Shown one piece after another: positions 25,732 through 35,931 of a stretch of 64,000 nt of DNA; within the stretch, counting starts at the first letter, position 1, and every line of letters begins with the position of its first letter. This DNA comes from Mycobacterium sp. HUMS_12744610. GTDB taxonomy: Bacteria > Actinomycetota > Actinomycetes > Mycobacteriales > Mycobacteriaceae. The position numbers and the translations under genes are program-made. The notes beneath the pieces are model-generated. The model ran no database searches, was not told where the DNA came from, and saw only the letters and a list, made by a program, of their open reading frames with translations. Location: contig NZ_JBGEDP010000001.1 of assembly GCF_041206865.1 (NCBI RefSeq), positions 3,410,001 to 3,474,000 of the forward strand, read 5' to 3'.

Positions 25732-27432
25732 CTACGGCGTGATGTCCGCGGCCAGCAGCGACTGCCAGTACTGCAGGGCCGGGATGATGCCGCCGATCGG
25801 CGTGCCCGGAAGCGGGCCTCCGCCGCCGGTGAGTTCAAGCGAACTCAACGGGGTGAGCAGCCCGCCCAAAGGAAGCTGAGCCGTTTGCGTGATAGGCGGG
25901 AAGGAGCCCGCACCCGTGAGGTCCACGGTGAGCGGCGGCAGGGCTACCAACGTCTGCCCGTTGAGGACACCGTTGGCGAGTACCGCCGGAGCGTCGAGGA
26001 CAGCGGCGATGGCGCCCGAGACGTTCCCGGCCTGCAACGCTCCGCCGAACGCCGCCGCACTGGACTCGATCGCGCTGAACGCGTTGACCGGCGCGCCGAT
26101 CCCGTCGAAGACGAGCTGCAACGGCAGCCCGAAGGTGATGGCAAGGTCTTGCGAGTTGAGCGTCGACCCGAAGTTCGTGAGCGTCGAGAGCACGTTGGTG
26201 AAGTTCTGCGAGATCTGTGCGGGGATGGTGCCGGCGGGCAGCAGATTGGTGAAGTCCTGCGCCAGCTGCCCCGGGATGGCCAAGACCGGCAGCAGGTCGC
26301 CCAACGAGCCGGTCGGGATGATCGGGAATTCGGCGGATACGACCCCGAAATCAGCTAACGGAACCGACAGGGGCCCGAAACCCGGCAGGACGATGCCCTG
26401 CAGGCCCGACCCGATGGCGTCCAGGGCGCCCTGGAAGTTCCCGGCCATCAGGTCCTGAGCCGCGGTTTGGAAGGCCGCGGGCAAGCCGGCGAAGCCGGTG
26501 CCCAGGTCGAGGACGGCTTGCGTCAGGCCGGTCACGATCGTCTGCGTGTAGGTGATCGTGTTGTTGATGAATCCCTGCAGGTAGGGCACGGGGTTGAAGG
26601 ACAAAAGCCCCTGCACGGCGGCCTGGATGGTCGCCGGCAGGTTGGCCAACTCGGTCGGCAGGTTCACGAGACCGTTTCCGATCGCCGTGGCGATCGTCTG
26701 CGCGTATCCGATCTGGTTGGTGATCAACTGATGTGCGAAGGGGAACGGGTTGGCCATGAACGTGTTCCCGATGCTCTGCAGGTTGGCGACGGTGTTGTTG
26801 ACCAGCGCCTCGTACGGGCCCGCGATCTGGTTGGCGAAGACGTTCGCGCTGGTGACCAGCCCCGGCACACCGCCAGTGGCGAGGGCCTGGAACTGGTTCC
26901 CGAAACCGGTGACGGCCTGCGAAACCCCTTGCGCGCCCGTCTGAAGCGCACCCGTCACGGATGCGGGCGCACCCAGGATGGCCGAGGAGACCGCGCTGAT
27001 ATCGGCCTGCACCGCGCCCACGGCACCGTTCAGGTCGGCAACGATCGACGCGCCGAATTGCCCGACGGCCGCCTCGACACCGCCGAGGGACCCGCCCAGA
27101 GTTCCGCCGATGTTGCCGACGATGCCGCCGCTGAGCAGCGTCTGCCCGGCGTTGACGGTTTCGGCCGCCGCGTAGGCACCCGCACCGGCGTTCATCATCT
27201 CCACGAACTGTGCATGGAACACCTGCGCCCGGGCGCTCAGCGCCTGAAACTCCTGGCCGACGTTGCCGAACAGCGAAGCGACCGCGAGCGATACCTCATC
27301 CTGCGCCGCGCTGGCAATCCCTGTGGTGGGAAACGCCGCGGTCGACGTGGCCTCGGCCAGCGACGAACGAATACCGGCCAGTTCGGAGGCTGCGCTCTCC
27401 ACCAGGTCCGGTGTCGCGATCACAAACGACAT
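25732..27432 (-). CDS. PE-family protein with shared C-terminal domain
   Basis: 566 residues. PE domain MSFVIATPDLVESAASELAG... with signal Y87AAAE91. The middle has AGPYEALVNNTVANLQSIGNTFMANPFPF and two related NLPATIQAAVQGLLSFNPVPYLQGFINN-type segments. The C-terminal domain has ANGVLNGQ, AQLPLGGLLTPL and GTPIGGIIPALQYWQSLLAA. AAGGAG precedes the ATG at 27432. The upstream region contains a 176-bp inverted-repeat element and a palindrome, and beyond them a decayed paralogue of this gene. Confidence 0.88.
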   Translation of the reverse strand: MSFVIATPDLVESAASELAGIRSSLAEATSTAAFPTTGIASAAQDEVSLAVASLFGNVGQEFQALSARAQVFHAQFVEMMNAGAGAYAAAETVNAGQTLLSGGIVGNIGGTLGGSLGGVEAAVGQFGASIVADLNGAVGAVQADISAVSSAILGAPASVTGALQTGAQGVSQAVTGFGNQFQALATGGVPGLVTSANVFANQIAGPYEALVNNTVANLQSIGNTFMANPFPFAHQLITNQIGYAQTIATAIGNGLVNLPTELANLPATIQAAVQGLLSFNPVPYLQGFINNTITYTQTIVTGLTQAVLDLGTGFAGLPAAFQTAAQDLMAGNFQGALDAIGSGLQGIVLPGFGPLSVPLADFGVVSAEFPIIPTGSLGDLLPVLAIPGQLAQDFTNLLPAGTIPAQISQNFTNVLSTLTNFGSTLNSQDLAITFGLPLQLVFDGIGAPVNAFSAIESSAAAFGGALQAGNVSGAIAAVLDAPAVLANGVLNGQTLVALPPLTVDLTGAGSFPPITQTAQLPLGGLLTPLSSLELTGGGGPLPGTPIGGIIPALQYWQSLLAADITP

Positions 27433-27507
27433 ATCAATCTCCTTGACTCAGTGCGCCATGACCAGCGGCCGACCCGCTGTTAGACGTGAGGGTAATTCAA
27501 CAGATAC

Positions 27508-27683
27508 TACTTGTGGGTAATATTTGCTCAATTTTCTCGCGAAAGCATGAAAAATATTGTCGGATACAGTTTTACGGCACGCCGAGGCCACCACTGCCGG
27601 TTGCGGGTGCGTGCTTTCCATGCCCTGCCCGGGAAGAGATGACCAACGGTCGTCCGAGCGAGCATTGATATTACCCACAAGTA
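27508..27683. repeat. 176-bp element bounded by 16-bp perfect inverted repeats
   Basis: TACTTGTGGGTAATAT at 27508-27523 is repeated in inverse at 27668-27683, and the similarity continues inward (TTGCTC against CAATGCTC). The interior has no gene and is AT-rich at one end. It lies in the promoter region of the PE gene at 25732-27432. A MITE-like or IS-derived remnant is possible; so is a regulatory pair of sites. Confidence 0.55.
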
Positions 27684-27685
27684 CA

Positions 27686-27699
27686 TTACTTGCAAGTAA
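27686..27699. promoter_or_regulatory. 14-bp perfect palindrome TTACTTGCAAGTAA
   Basis: Full-symmetry palindrome directly next to the inverted-repeat element and sharing its TACTTG core. It lies between a PE gene and the decayed PE copy. It would suit a dimeric repressor of the TetR kind, but no regulator gene is nearby. Confidence 0.4.
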
Positions 27700-28698
27700 G
27701 GAGCCCTGGCGTCGCCGGCCCACGCCGGAAACCGGGGGCATGACCGCCGCCCGAGCAAGCGCGGATACCGACCCGCTCGCCGGCCCTCGCAACGACAGCG
27801 AAGGCATGACCGGCGCCGCGGGCCCGCCGATCGCGGCCGCGAGACCTGCCGGCAGGACGTTAAGCAGGCCGGGCAGGGTGCCGCCGAGGGGGGTTCCCGT
27901 GACCGACGCGGGTTCTGCGCCCTCTGCCCGGGGATAAACAAGATCGGCAGCAGGTCGCCCAGGGCTCCGCCGGGCGTGATCGTGACGAGACCGCCGGTTC
28001 CCGTGACCGTGTCGAAGCCCGTGAAGCACAGGTTGGGGAAGCCCCGCCCGGCGTCGGTCACCGCCGCCTGGGCTTTGCCACCACCAGCGACCCGAAGCCG
28101 GCCTGCACCACAGTGCTCTGGAGGAATATCGCGACGGTCTGGGCGTAGCCGATCTGCCGGCCGACGAACCGCTGCAGATACGACGCCGGGTTGAACGCCA
28201 GCAGGCCCTGAACGGTCGCCGGGGCGTCGGCGAACCCGGCGCGCAGATTCGGGAGGCCAGGACCCGAAGCGCCGGCAATCGCCCGGCCGAAGCCGAACTG
28301 GTTGTTGACGGACTTGTTCAGCAACGGGAACGGGTTTGCCGTCGCGGTGCCGCCGTCCCGGCGCGCCGCCGGTGCCCAGCACCACAAGCTGAGACTCGAG
28401 TCCGCCAACGTCCCGCGAAACCCTCTCCGCGCCTGCCTGAATCGCGCCGGACAGCGCCGCGCGCGGGCGGCGGTCGATGGCGCCGAGCCGGTGAATTGAC
28501 CCAGGGGCAAGCGCCCGGGCGGTGAGCGCCTGAAACTCCTCGCCGACGTTGCTGAACAGCGCGGCGACCGCGACCGAAATCTCGTCCTGGGCCGCCCTGG
28601 TCGGTCCGGCCGCCATCGCCGCGGCCAGCGCCGGCCGGATACCGGCCTGGTTCCGCGGCCGCGCACCAGGTCCGGCGTCGCGATCACGTAGAACTCCC
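27700..28698 (-). pseudogene. Decayed PE-family gene, several frameshifts and no start codon
   Basis: Fragments of a PE protein close to the one at 25732-27432 can be read in three frames. VIATPDLV lies at the 5' end, where the ATG has become part of GAGTTCTACGTGATC. Further fragments are AAQDEISVAVAALFSNVGEEFQALTARA, then NPFPLLNKSVNNQFGFGRAIA with VQGLLAFNPASYLQRFVGRQIGYAQT, then ALGDLLPILFIPG, and finally TGTPLGGTLPGLLNVLPAGLAAAIGG. Parts are deleted between these pieces. It is a non-functional tandem copy; the boundaries are approximate. Confidence 0.8.
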
Positions 28699-28861
28699 TC
28701 GACTCTTCGCACGATGACCAGCGGTCCTGCACCGGTTGACATGAGCCTGAGAAGCCGTTTCCTACTGGCGCGTAATCACGCGGAAGTTGGCGGAATCCGT
28801 TGCCCAACAGGGCCGCATTCGAGGGGTGATCGGCCGCGGCCGGCTTCTTTGCTGCGCGGTA

Positions 28862-31356
28862 TCAGGCGCGCAGTTCGGCGCCGACGCGCTCTGCGGCGCA
28901 CCGCACCGCGGCGTCGCGGGCGGCGCTGGCGTCGTCCTCGGTGAGCGTGCGATCCGGCGCCCGGAAGCGCAGCGCGAACGTCAGCGACTTGCGGTCCTCG
29001 CCGATCTGCGGGCCGGTGAAGACGTCGAACAGCGCGATGTCCTCGAGCAACTCGCCGGCGCCCGCACGCACCGCGTCGGCGACCGCCGCCGCCGGCACGT
29101 GGGCCGGCACGACCAGGCTGACGTCCTGGAACACGGCCGGGAACGGCGAGACCTTCGGCGCCGGGAACGCGTCGACGATCGCAATCGCATCCAGGTTCAA
29201 CTCCATGGCGCAGGTGCCCTTGGGCAGGCCCGCCCGCTCGACCACGGCGGGGTGCAACTGGCCCGCGTGGCCGACGACGGCGCCCCCGACGAGCACCTCG
29301 GCGCACCGGCCGGGATGCCACGGCAGGCGTTGGGCCGCCCGCAGCGTCACCTCGACACCGCTGGCGCGCAACACGATTCGGACCGCCTCGAACGCGTCGG
29401 CCGCCTCGACCCGCCGACCCGGCCCCCACGGGCCCCGCGGTTCCCGCAGACCCGTCAGCACCGCCGCCACGTGCTGGGGTTGCCGCGGCAGCGACGCGTC
29501 CAGCAGGGCGATCTCGGCGTCGGTCGGGCGCCGGTGCACGGGGATGAGCTCCACGGCGCGCGTCTGTTCGGTGGGCTGGACCACCTGGGCGAGGGCGAAC
29601 AGCGCGGTGTCGACAAGACCGCGAGATACGTTGCGCCCCAACGCTTCCAGCAGAGCGGGCAACAACGTGGTCGCCAGGTGCGGGCGGTCGGCCTCGAGCG
29701 GGTTGAGCACGTGCGTGGTCGCGCGTCGCGGGTCGTCGTCGGGCAGCCCCCACAGATCGAAGACGCCGGCCGGTAGAAAGGGCGTCGGCAGGACCTCGAC
29801 ATAGCCGGACTGGGCCAGCGACCTCCCGATCGCACGGCGACGCTTCTGCGCCGCGGTCAGCCCGCGGCCCGCGGGCGCCGACGGCAGCACCGACGGAATG
29901 GCCTCCAGACCCTCCAGCCGCAGCACCTCCTCGACGAGGTCGGCGGGCTGCAGCAGGTCGGGCCGCCAGCTCGGCGGTGTCACGGTCAGCTCGCCGTCAC
30001 CGTCAGTCACCAGGGCCCCGATCTGGGTCAGCCGCCGGGCGGTCGCGCCCGGGGCGTACGCGACGCCGGCGACACGGTCCGGCAGGTCGGCGGCGATCCG
30101 GATCGGCGGTGGTGACCAGCGCTCACACGGCGGATCACCACGCCAGTCCGTCAAAGCGTCGGACACCGCTCCCCCGGCGATGTCGGTGAGCAGCGTCGCA
30201 CAGCGGTCCAGCGCGGCCACCGAGATCGCCGGGTCCACCCCGCGCTCGTACCGGCGGGCGGCCTCACTCGGCAGGTGCAGCCGGCGCTGCGTCCGCGAGA
30301 TCGCGGCGGGGTCCCACACCGCCGCCTCCAGCAGCACGTCGGTGGACTCAGCGCGCACCTCGGTGCTGGCCGCGCCCATCACACCGCCGATGGCCGCCGT
30401 CGCCGCATCGTCGACGATCAGGACGTCGGCCGGATCCAGCCGCCGCTCCACGTCGTCGAGGGTCACGACGGTCTCGCCGGGATGGGCGAAGCGCACCCCC
30501 AGTCCGCCGGTGATGCGGTTGCGGTCGTGGGCGTGCATCGGGTGGCCCAGTTCCAGCATCACGTAGTTGGTGACGTCCACCGCCGGGGAGGTCGCGCGGA
30601 TGCCGCACAGCAGCAGCCGGCGCTGCAGCCACCAGGGCGACACGGCGGCGGGATCGATCCCGGTGACCGGGCGCAGCGCGAACCGGCGCACGCCGGTGCC
30701 GGCCTGCACGGTCAGCGGCCAGGCCTCCCCCGCCACCGGCAGCGGCTTGACCACTTCATCGCTGGCGGGGTCGACGAACGTCAGGTCGTAGGCGCAGGCG
30801 ATCTCGCGGGTCAGGCCGCGCACCGACATGCAGTAGCCGCGGTCGGGCGTGATGGCCAGGTGGAAGACCACGTCGTCCAGCCCCAGCACCGCCGCGCCGC
30901 CGGCACCCGGCTCGGCGGTACCCGGCGGCAGCACCAGGATCCCGGAATGGTCGGCGCCCAAACCGAGTTCGGCGGCCGAGCAGATCATCCCCTCGGAGCT
31001 GCGGCCGTAGGTCTTGCGGGCCGCGATGGCGAAGCCGCCCGGCAGGGTGGCGCCGGGCAGCGCCACCACGACGAGGTCGCCTACCGCGAAGTTCGTTGCC
31101 CCGCAGACAATTTCACGCGGTCGATCCTCGCCGACGTCGACCAGGCAGGCCCGGATCGGTTTTTTGAAGCCGGCAAGCTCCTCGATCGCGGTGACCCGCC
31201 CCACCGTCAGCGGGCCGTCGACCGGGCCGAGGGGCGCCACCTCCTCGACCTCGTGGCCGATGCGCACCAGCGTCTGCTCGAGCTCACGCGGGGCGACGTC
31301 CCAGCCCGGGGCGCCGGCCTGCACCACCTCGCGCAGCCAACTGTAGGGAACGCGCA

Positions 31357-31357
<1 letters not shown>
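28862..31357 (-). CDS. pheT: Phenylalanyl-tRNA synthetase beta subunit
   Basis: Charges tRNA-Phe together with PheS as an alpha2-beta2 complex. 831 residues: N-terminal tRNA-binding OB domain ([25 protein letters not shown], about 45-160), B3/B4 editing domain, B5 domain, the catalytic-like core and a C-terminal ferredoxin-fold anticodon-binding domain ([13 protein letters not shown]...[19 protein letters not shown]). The ATG at 31357 overlaps the pheS stop, so the two are translationally coupled. The open frame continues upstream inside pheS and is ignored. Confidence 0.97.
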
Positions 31358-32463
<1,106 letters not shown>

Positions 32464-32560
32464 TTATTCCGGCCCGCGCGCGGCACCGGCCGAGTGCCGA
32501 TCATAGGCGATGGGGTCGGGGACCCTTGGAGTTGCGCGGCGCGCGGCCGGGGCGGGCAGG

Positions 32561-33370
32561 CTATCCGGACGCAACCGGCTGCGGGACGTCGGCTGCCGGA
32601 ACCAGCACCGCCCTGCGCGCCGTGACCATCTGGTCGAGCTTGTAGGCCAGCACCGCACCCAGCACACCGAAGACCGGCGCCGCAGCCATCGTGGCCCAGT
32701 GGTGGGCCAGCAGCAGGAACCCGAAGCCCGTCGACGCGACCAGCATCATGCGGCGCAGCGGGGTCCAGTAGATCGGTTGGCGGAACCGGGAGGACACCAG
32801 CACACCGAGGATGACGGCGACGGTGTGGCCGGCATCGGTGAAGTCGCCACCGACGATCGCCGAGGCGATGCCCGCGGCCACCCACCAGCCGATCCACGCC
32901 ATCCGCCAGCGCCGGGGAATCACCGCGGTCATCGCCCCGAGGACCGCGAGGGCACCGTAACTCATGCCGACGTCACTGGCCCGGGTGACCGACAACGGCA
33001 GCCAGCGCAGTTCGACGGCCGCGGCAAGCGCGGCGGCGACCAGCAGCGTCGCACCGATATGGCCCACCACGAACGCCACGACCAGCCGGATGGTGCGCAG
33101 GTGCAGTTCGGCCAGCACGAGCATGCACGTCAGGAAGGGCAGCCAGAAATACAGCGGACCCGCATCGACGACCAACGCGCTGCCGAGCAGGGTGCCCAGG
33201 TGCCCGTGGGCCAGATTGTGCAGGTTGGTGCTGGCGCGCTGAATGATGATGTCGCGCGCCTGGGGGCCCAGAACGATCAGCGCGGAACTGACGGTCAGCA
33301 GCACTCCCACGTAGCCGATGGTGAACCGGATCCGGCCGAGCCGGGACAAGATGCCGTAGATCATCGACAC
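32561..33370 (-). CDS. Conserved multi-pass membrane protein (rhomboid-like family, Rv1648 position)
   Basis: 269 residues with about six hydrophobic segments (for example 18-34, 75-95, 100-120, 135-150, 155-172 and 205-235). The pattern HNLAHGHLGTLLGSALVVD resembles the inactive rhomboid-like actinobacterial family, but I see no Ser-His protease pair, so protease activity is not claimed. It starts 3 nt after the adenylate cyclase stop and precedes pheS, the order seen in M. tuberculosis. Function unknown. Confidence 0.75.
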   Translation of the reverse strand: MSMIYGILSRLGRIRFTIGYVGVLLTVSSALIVLGPQARDIIIQRASTNLHNLAHGHLGTLLGSALVVDAGPLYFWLPFLTCMLVLAELHLRTIRLVVAFVVGHIGATLLVAAALAAAVELRWLPLSVTRASDVGMSYGALAVLGAMTAVIPRRWRMAWIGWWVAAGIASAIVGGDFTDAGHTVAVILGVLVSSRFRQPIYWTPLRRMMLVASTGFGFLLLAHHWATMAAAPVFGVLGAVLAYKLDQMVTARRAVLVPAADVPQPVASG

Positions 33371-33373
33371 CTA

Positions 33374-34303
33374 CTATGCCTGTGATTCGGCTTCGTCGCT
33401 GTCATCGGAGACTGCCAACTCCCTACTGGCCTTGAGGCGATAGATTGCCAAGTCTGCGGGCAGCCCGGCGGGCTGGGGCGCAAACATGGGTTTACGTGCT
33501 CGTTTTGCAAAGACGCCCAAGGCGTCCAGTTCGCTCTGCGGTATCACGTCCAACGTCGAACCGGACACCATGATTCCACCTTTGGTGGCCCGTTCCATAA
33601 CTCGGGCCGCGATGTTGACGTCGACGCCGAGCCAGTCGGAGGCCATCCGGGTCGGGCGTCCGGTGTGAATACCCACCCGCATCCGCGGAGTGTGGCCGGC
33701 CACCTCGACCGATCGCAGGGCCTTTTCGGCGGCCAGCGCGGCCCGCACGGCGACGGTCGGGTCGCCGAACACCGCCATCAGCCCGTCGCCCAACCGTTTG
33801 ACGATGTGCCCGCCGGCGTCCAACAGCGGCGGCTCGATGGCCTGCGCGACCTGCCGCAACAGCGTCAGGGCCGCGTCGTCGCCTGCCTGCAGCGACCAGG
33901 CGGAGAACCCGACCAGGTCGGTGAAGACCAGCGTCACCTCCGGATTGGCCGGCCGTCGGGAAACCGCCTCGGTCAGCGCCTGCCACAGCTGCAGCACACC
34001 CAGGCTGACCTCGCGCGACGCGGCACCGCGATCGCCCAGCAACCGGTCGGCGGCACGTGCGGCGGCGCGGGGACCGCCGTCGCCGGCGGTGGACAACGGG
34101 TCACCGAACTCGGGGTCGCCGGGCAGCAGTCGCCGGGCCCGCCGGATCAGGCCGACCAGCCCGGGGTTGCGGTTGGTGGTGTGCAACCACTGGGTGGCGT
34201 TCTGTATCGAGACCGGAGGGAGCCGCCGAAGAGTGGAGAGCGCCGCGGTTGTCACCGGTTCTTCGACTTCGCCCTTGTCCGGATCGCTGGGCGCGACTTG
34301 CAC
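33374..34303 (-). CDS. Class III adenylate cyclase (Rv1647-like)
   Basis: Makes cAMP from ATP. The 309-residue soluble protein has a poorly defined N-terminal region (1-120) and a class III cyclase domain with a full set of key residues: metal-binding D129 (VFTDLVGFS) and D173 (KRLGDG), substrate-specifying K169 and D223, and transition-state N230 and R234 (VNIAARV). It starts with GTG at 34303. The next gene begins 3 nt after its stop. A CGTGTG-T-CACACG inverted repeat lies 52 bp upstream of the start. Confidence 0.9.
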   Translation of the reverse strand: MQVAPSDPDKGEVEEPVTTAALSTLRRLPPVSIQNATQWLHTTNRNPGLVGLIRRARRLLPGDPEFGDPLSTAGDGGPRAAARAADRLLGDRGAASREVSLGVLQLWQALTEAVSRRPANPEVTLVFTDLVGFSAWSLQAGDDAALTLLRQVAQAIEPPLLDAGGHIVKRLGDGLMAVFGDPTVAVRAALAAEKALRSVEVAGHTPRMRVGIHTGRPTRMASDWLGVDVNIAARVMERATKGGIMVSGSTLDVIPQSELDALGVFAKRARKPMFAPQPAGLPADLAIYRLKASRELAVSDDSDEAESQA

Positions 34304-34354
34304 TCAACCAACGTTAGGTGCATCTCGCAAAGCCAGGCAATGGCACTCGCCCCG

Positions 34355-34367
34355 CGTGTGTCACACG
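34355..34367. promoter_or_regulatory. Inverted repeat CGTGTG-T-CACACG upstream of the cyclase gene
   Basis: 13-bp interrupted palindrome about 50 bp before the GTG of the adenylate cyclase gene. It resembles, with the wrong spacing, the TGTGA-N6-TCACA site of CRP-type regulators. Suggestive only. Confidence 0.3.
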
Positions 34368-34402
34368 TCGCAACCAAGGGCCGATCACGCCAGTGCCACA
34401 CC

Positions 34403-34713
34403 CTACAGAGCGGTTGCGATGCCCCCCAGTTCGCTGCCGGACAACGTCACGACGGTCGGCGCGGCGCCTTCCATGGGATCCAGGGTCACCGTGATCGGAC
34501 GGGCGGCCGACAGCAGCCCCCGACGGGCAGGTTCACATACGCCGAGCTGTACCCCGTCGGCGCCGGCAGCTGTGCCGTTATCGTCGCCTGCCCGTAGAGG
34601 TAGCCATTTGCCACCTCGTAGGGCATGCGCACCAGCGCCTCGGCGGCCACCAGGGGCGGCTGCGGTAGGGTCACCGATCCCGACCAGCCGACCATCCCGT
34701 TCGCCAGGGGCGT
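34403..34713 (-). pseudogene. Interrupted C-terminal domain of the PE17-position gene
   Basis: Directly after the TAG stop of the upstream PE gene the same reading frame continues as TPLANGMVGWSG...ANGYLYGQATI...VNLPVGG. It then loses one base in the G5 run at 34517-34521 and resumes in the next frame as LLSAARPITVTLDP...SGSELGGIATAL before a stop at 34403. ANG-LYGQ, LPVGGLL and the GG-x-GIATAL end match the C-terminal domain of the PE genes at 20727-27432. This is a once-longer PE protein interrupted by a nonsense and a frameshift change. Confidence 0.75.
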
Positions 34714-35526
34714 CTAGCTCACCGAGATGTCGATGGGACCGAACGGGGTTTTCACGTCCACGACGGACAGGGGCGCCGCGGTGGTGCTTGTTGCGGTGCC
34801 GGTGCTGGCAGTGGTGGCGTTGGCGCCGGTGGTGATGCTCGTGGCGTCACCAACGGCCTGCGAGGCGATGGCCTGCGTGGCGGCGGCGGTGGTAGCGCCG
34901 GGGGCGGTGGCGGCGACGATACCGGTGTCGGTCTTGGCGACGGGTTGGGTGGTGCCCGGTTGGGTGGTCACCGGTTGCGTGCTGATGGGTTGCCTGGTCA
35001 CGCCGCCACCGGTGGCCGTGGTGTTGCCGCTGCTGCTAATGCTGCTGCTGCCGCCGGATGTGGCGTGCCCGCCTGTCCCGATCAGCGGATGCCCTAGCAG
35101 CCTCTCGGCCGGCGGGTTCACCACGCTCGCGACAACCCGCCTGAGCGTGGCGACGTCGGCCCGCGCAACCCGCCCGGCAGCGACGCTGTCGGCCTTCGCG
35201 GCCTGGCGCACAGCGGCGATGTCGGCGCCCAGCGTCTGCCTGGCGTTGGCCATCTCGGCGCCCAAATACGCGAGCGAACTACTGTTCAGCGCCTTCACCA
35301 AGTGCGCGTGGAAAGCCGCAGCTTTGGCGCTGACCTCCTGATATCCCTGGGCATAGGTGACGAACGTCGATTGCAGGGCGTACGACACCTCGTCGCCCGC
35401 CATGGCAGCCATTCCGGTGGTGCCGCCGGCCGCCGCAGCATTCGCCGCGTTCAGCGAAGAACCGAGGGTTTCCAAATTGCCGGCCGCTGACGTCACCGCG
35501 TCGGGTGGCACGTTCAGAAACGACAT
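34714..35526 (-). CDS. PE-family protein, possibly truncated (PE17 position)
   Basis: 270 residues. PE domain MSFLNVPPDAV... with the secretion signal Y87LGAE91. An alanine-rich helical segment (QAAKADSVAAGRVARADVATLRRVVAS) follows, then a Ser/Thr/Gln-rich tail with TQPVTTQPGTTQPVA repeats, ending GPIDISVS. The ATG at 35526 follows GGAGACGG. It sits next to the adenylate cyclase gene, as PE17 does in M. tuberculosis. The stop codon is followed in frame by recognisable PE C-terminal sequence, so the ancestral protein was about 100 residues longer. Confidence 0.82.
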   Translation of the reverse strand: MSFLNVPPDAVTSAAGNLETLGSSLNAANAAAAGGTTGMAAMAGDEVSYALQSTFVTYAQGYQEVSAKAAAFHAHLVKALNSSSLAYLGAEMANARQTLGADIAAVRQAAKADSVAAGRVARADVATLRRVVASVVNPPAERLLGHPLIGTGGHATSGGSSSISSSGNTTATGGGVTRQPISTQPVTTQPGTTQPVAKTDTGIVAATAPGATTAAATQAIASQAVGDATSITTGANATTASTGTATSTTAAPLSVVDVKTPFGPIDISVS

Positions 35527-35931
35527 AGTCCGTCTCCTTTGGACTTCACTATGTAAATCATCACCTAATTGGCGAGGAACTGAGTCTATCGCTATACAAA
35601 AACGTGTCCGGTTAAATTTTTCTGGCGCTTTCACAAACACTTCCCACCGCAGCGCGCCGCTCGTTTACCGCGCCGCTTCGGCCACTGGAACCGAAACCCG
35701 GCGCCGCAATTACCATCCGATGCTCGCGCGGGGCGGATTTCAGCGGTGGCTAACCTCAGAATTTCACGGTGGCCCGGGTTCTGCTGTGGCGGTCTGCGGG
35801 GCGGCAGCTTTGTCGAGGTTTTGAGGCTGGGGGTAGGCGGCGGCGCCGCGTGTCGTGCGGTGACGCCGGGTCCTTTATCCCGGGGGTGGTTACTCCTTTC
35901 TTGGGGTCGAGAGGGCATAGGGGCCTGTGGG

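Noticed and set aside
28699..28861. CGGCCGCGGCCG palindrome between pheT and the decayed PE gene as a terminator.
   Set aside because: Such GC palindromes arise by chance at this base composition, leave no loop and have no U-tract.
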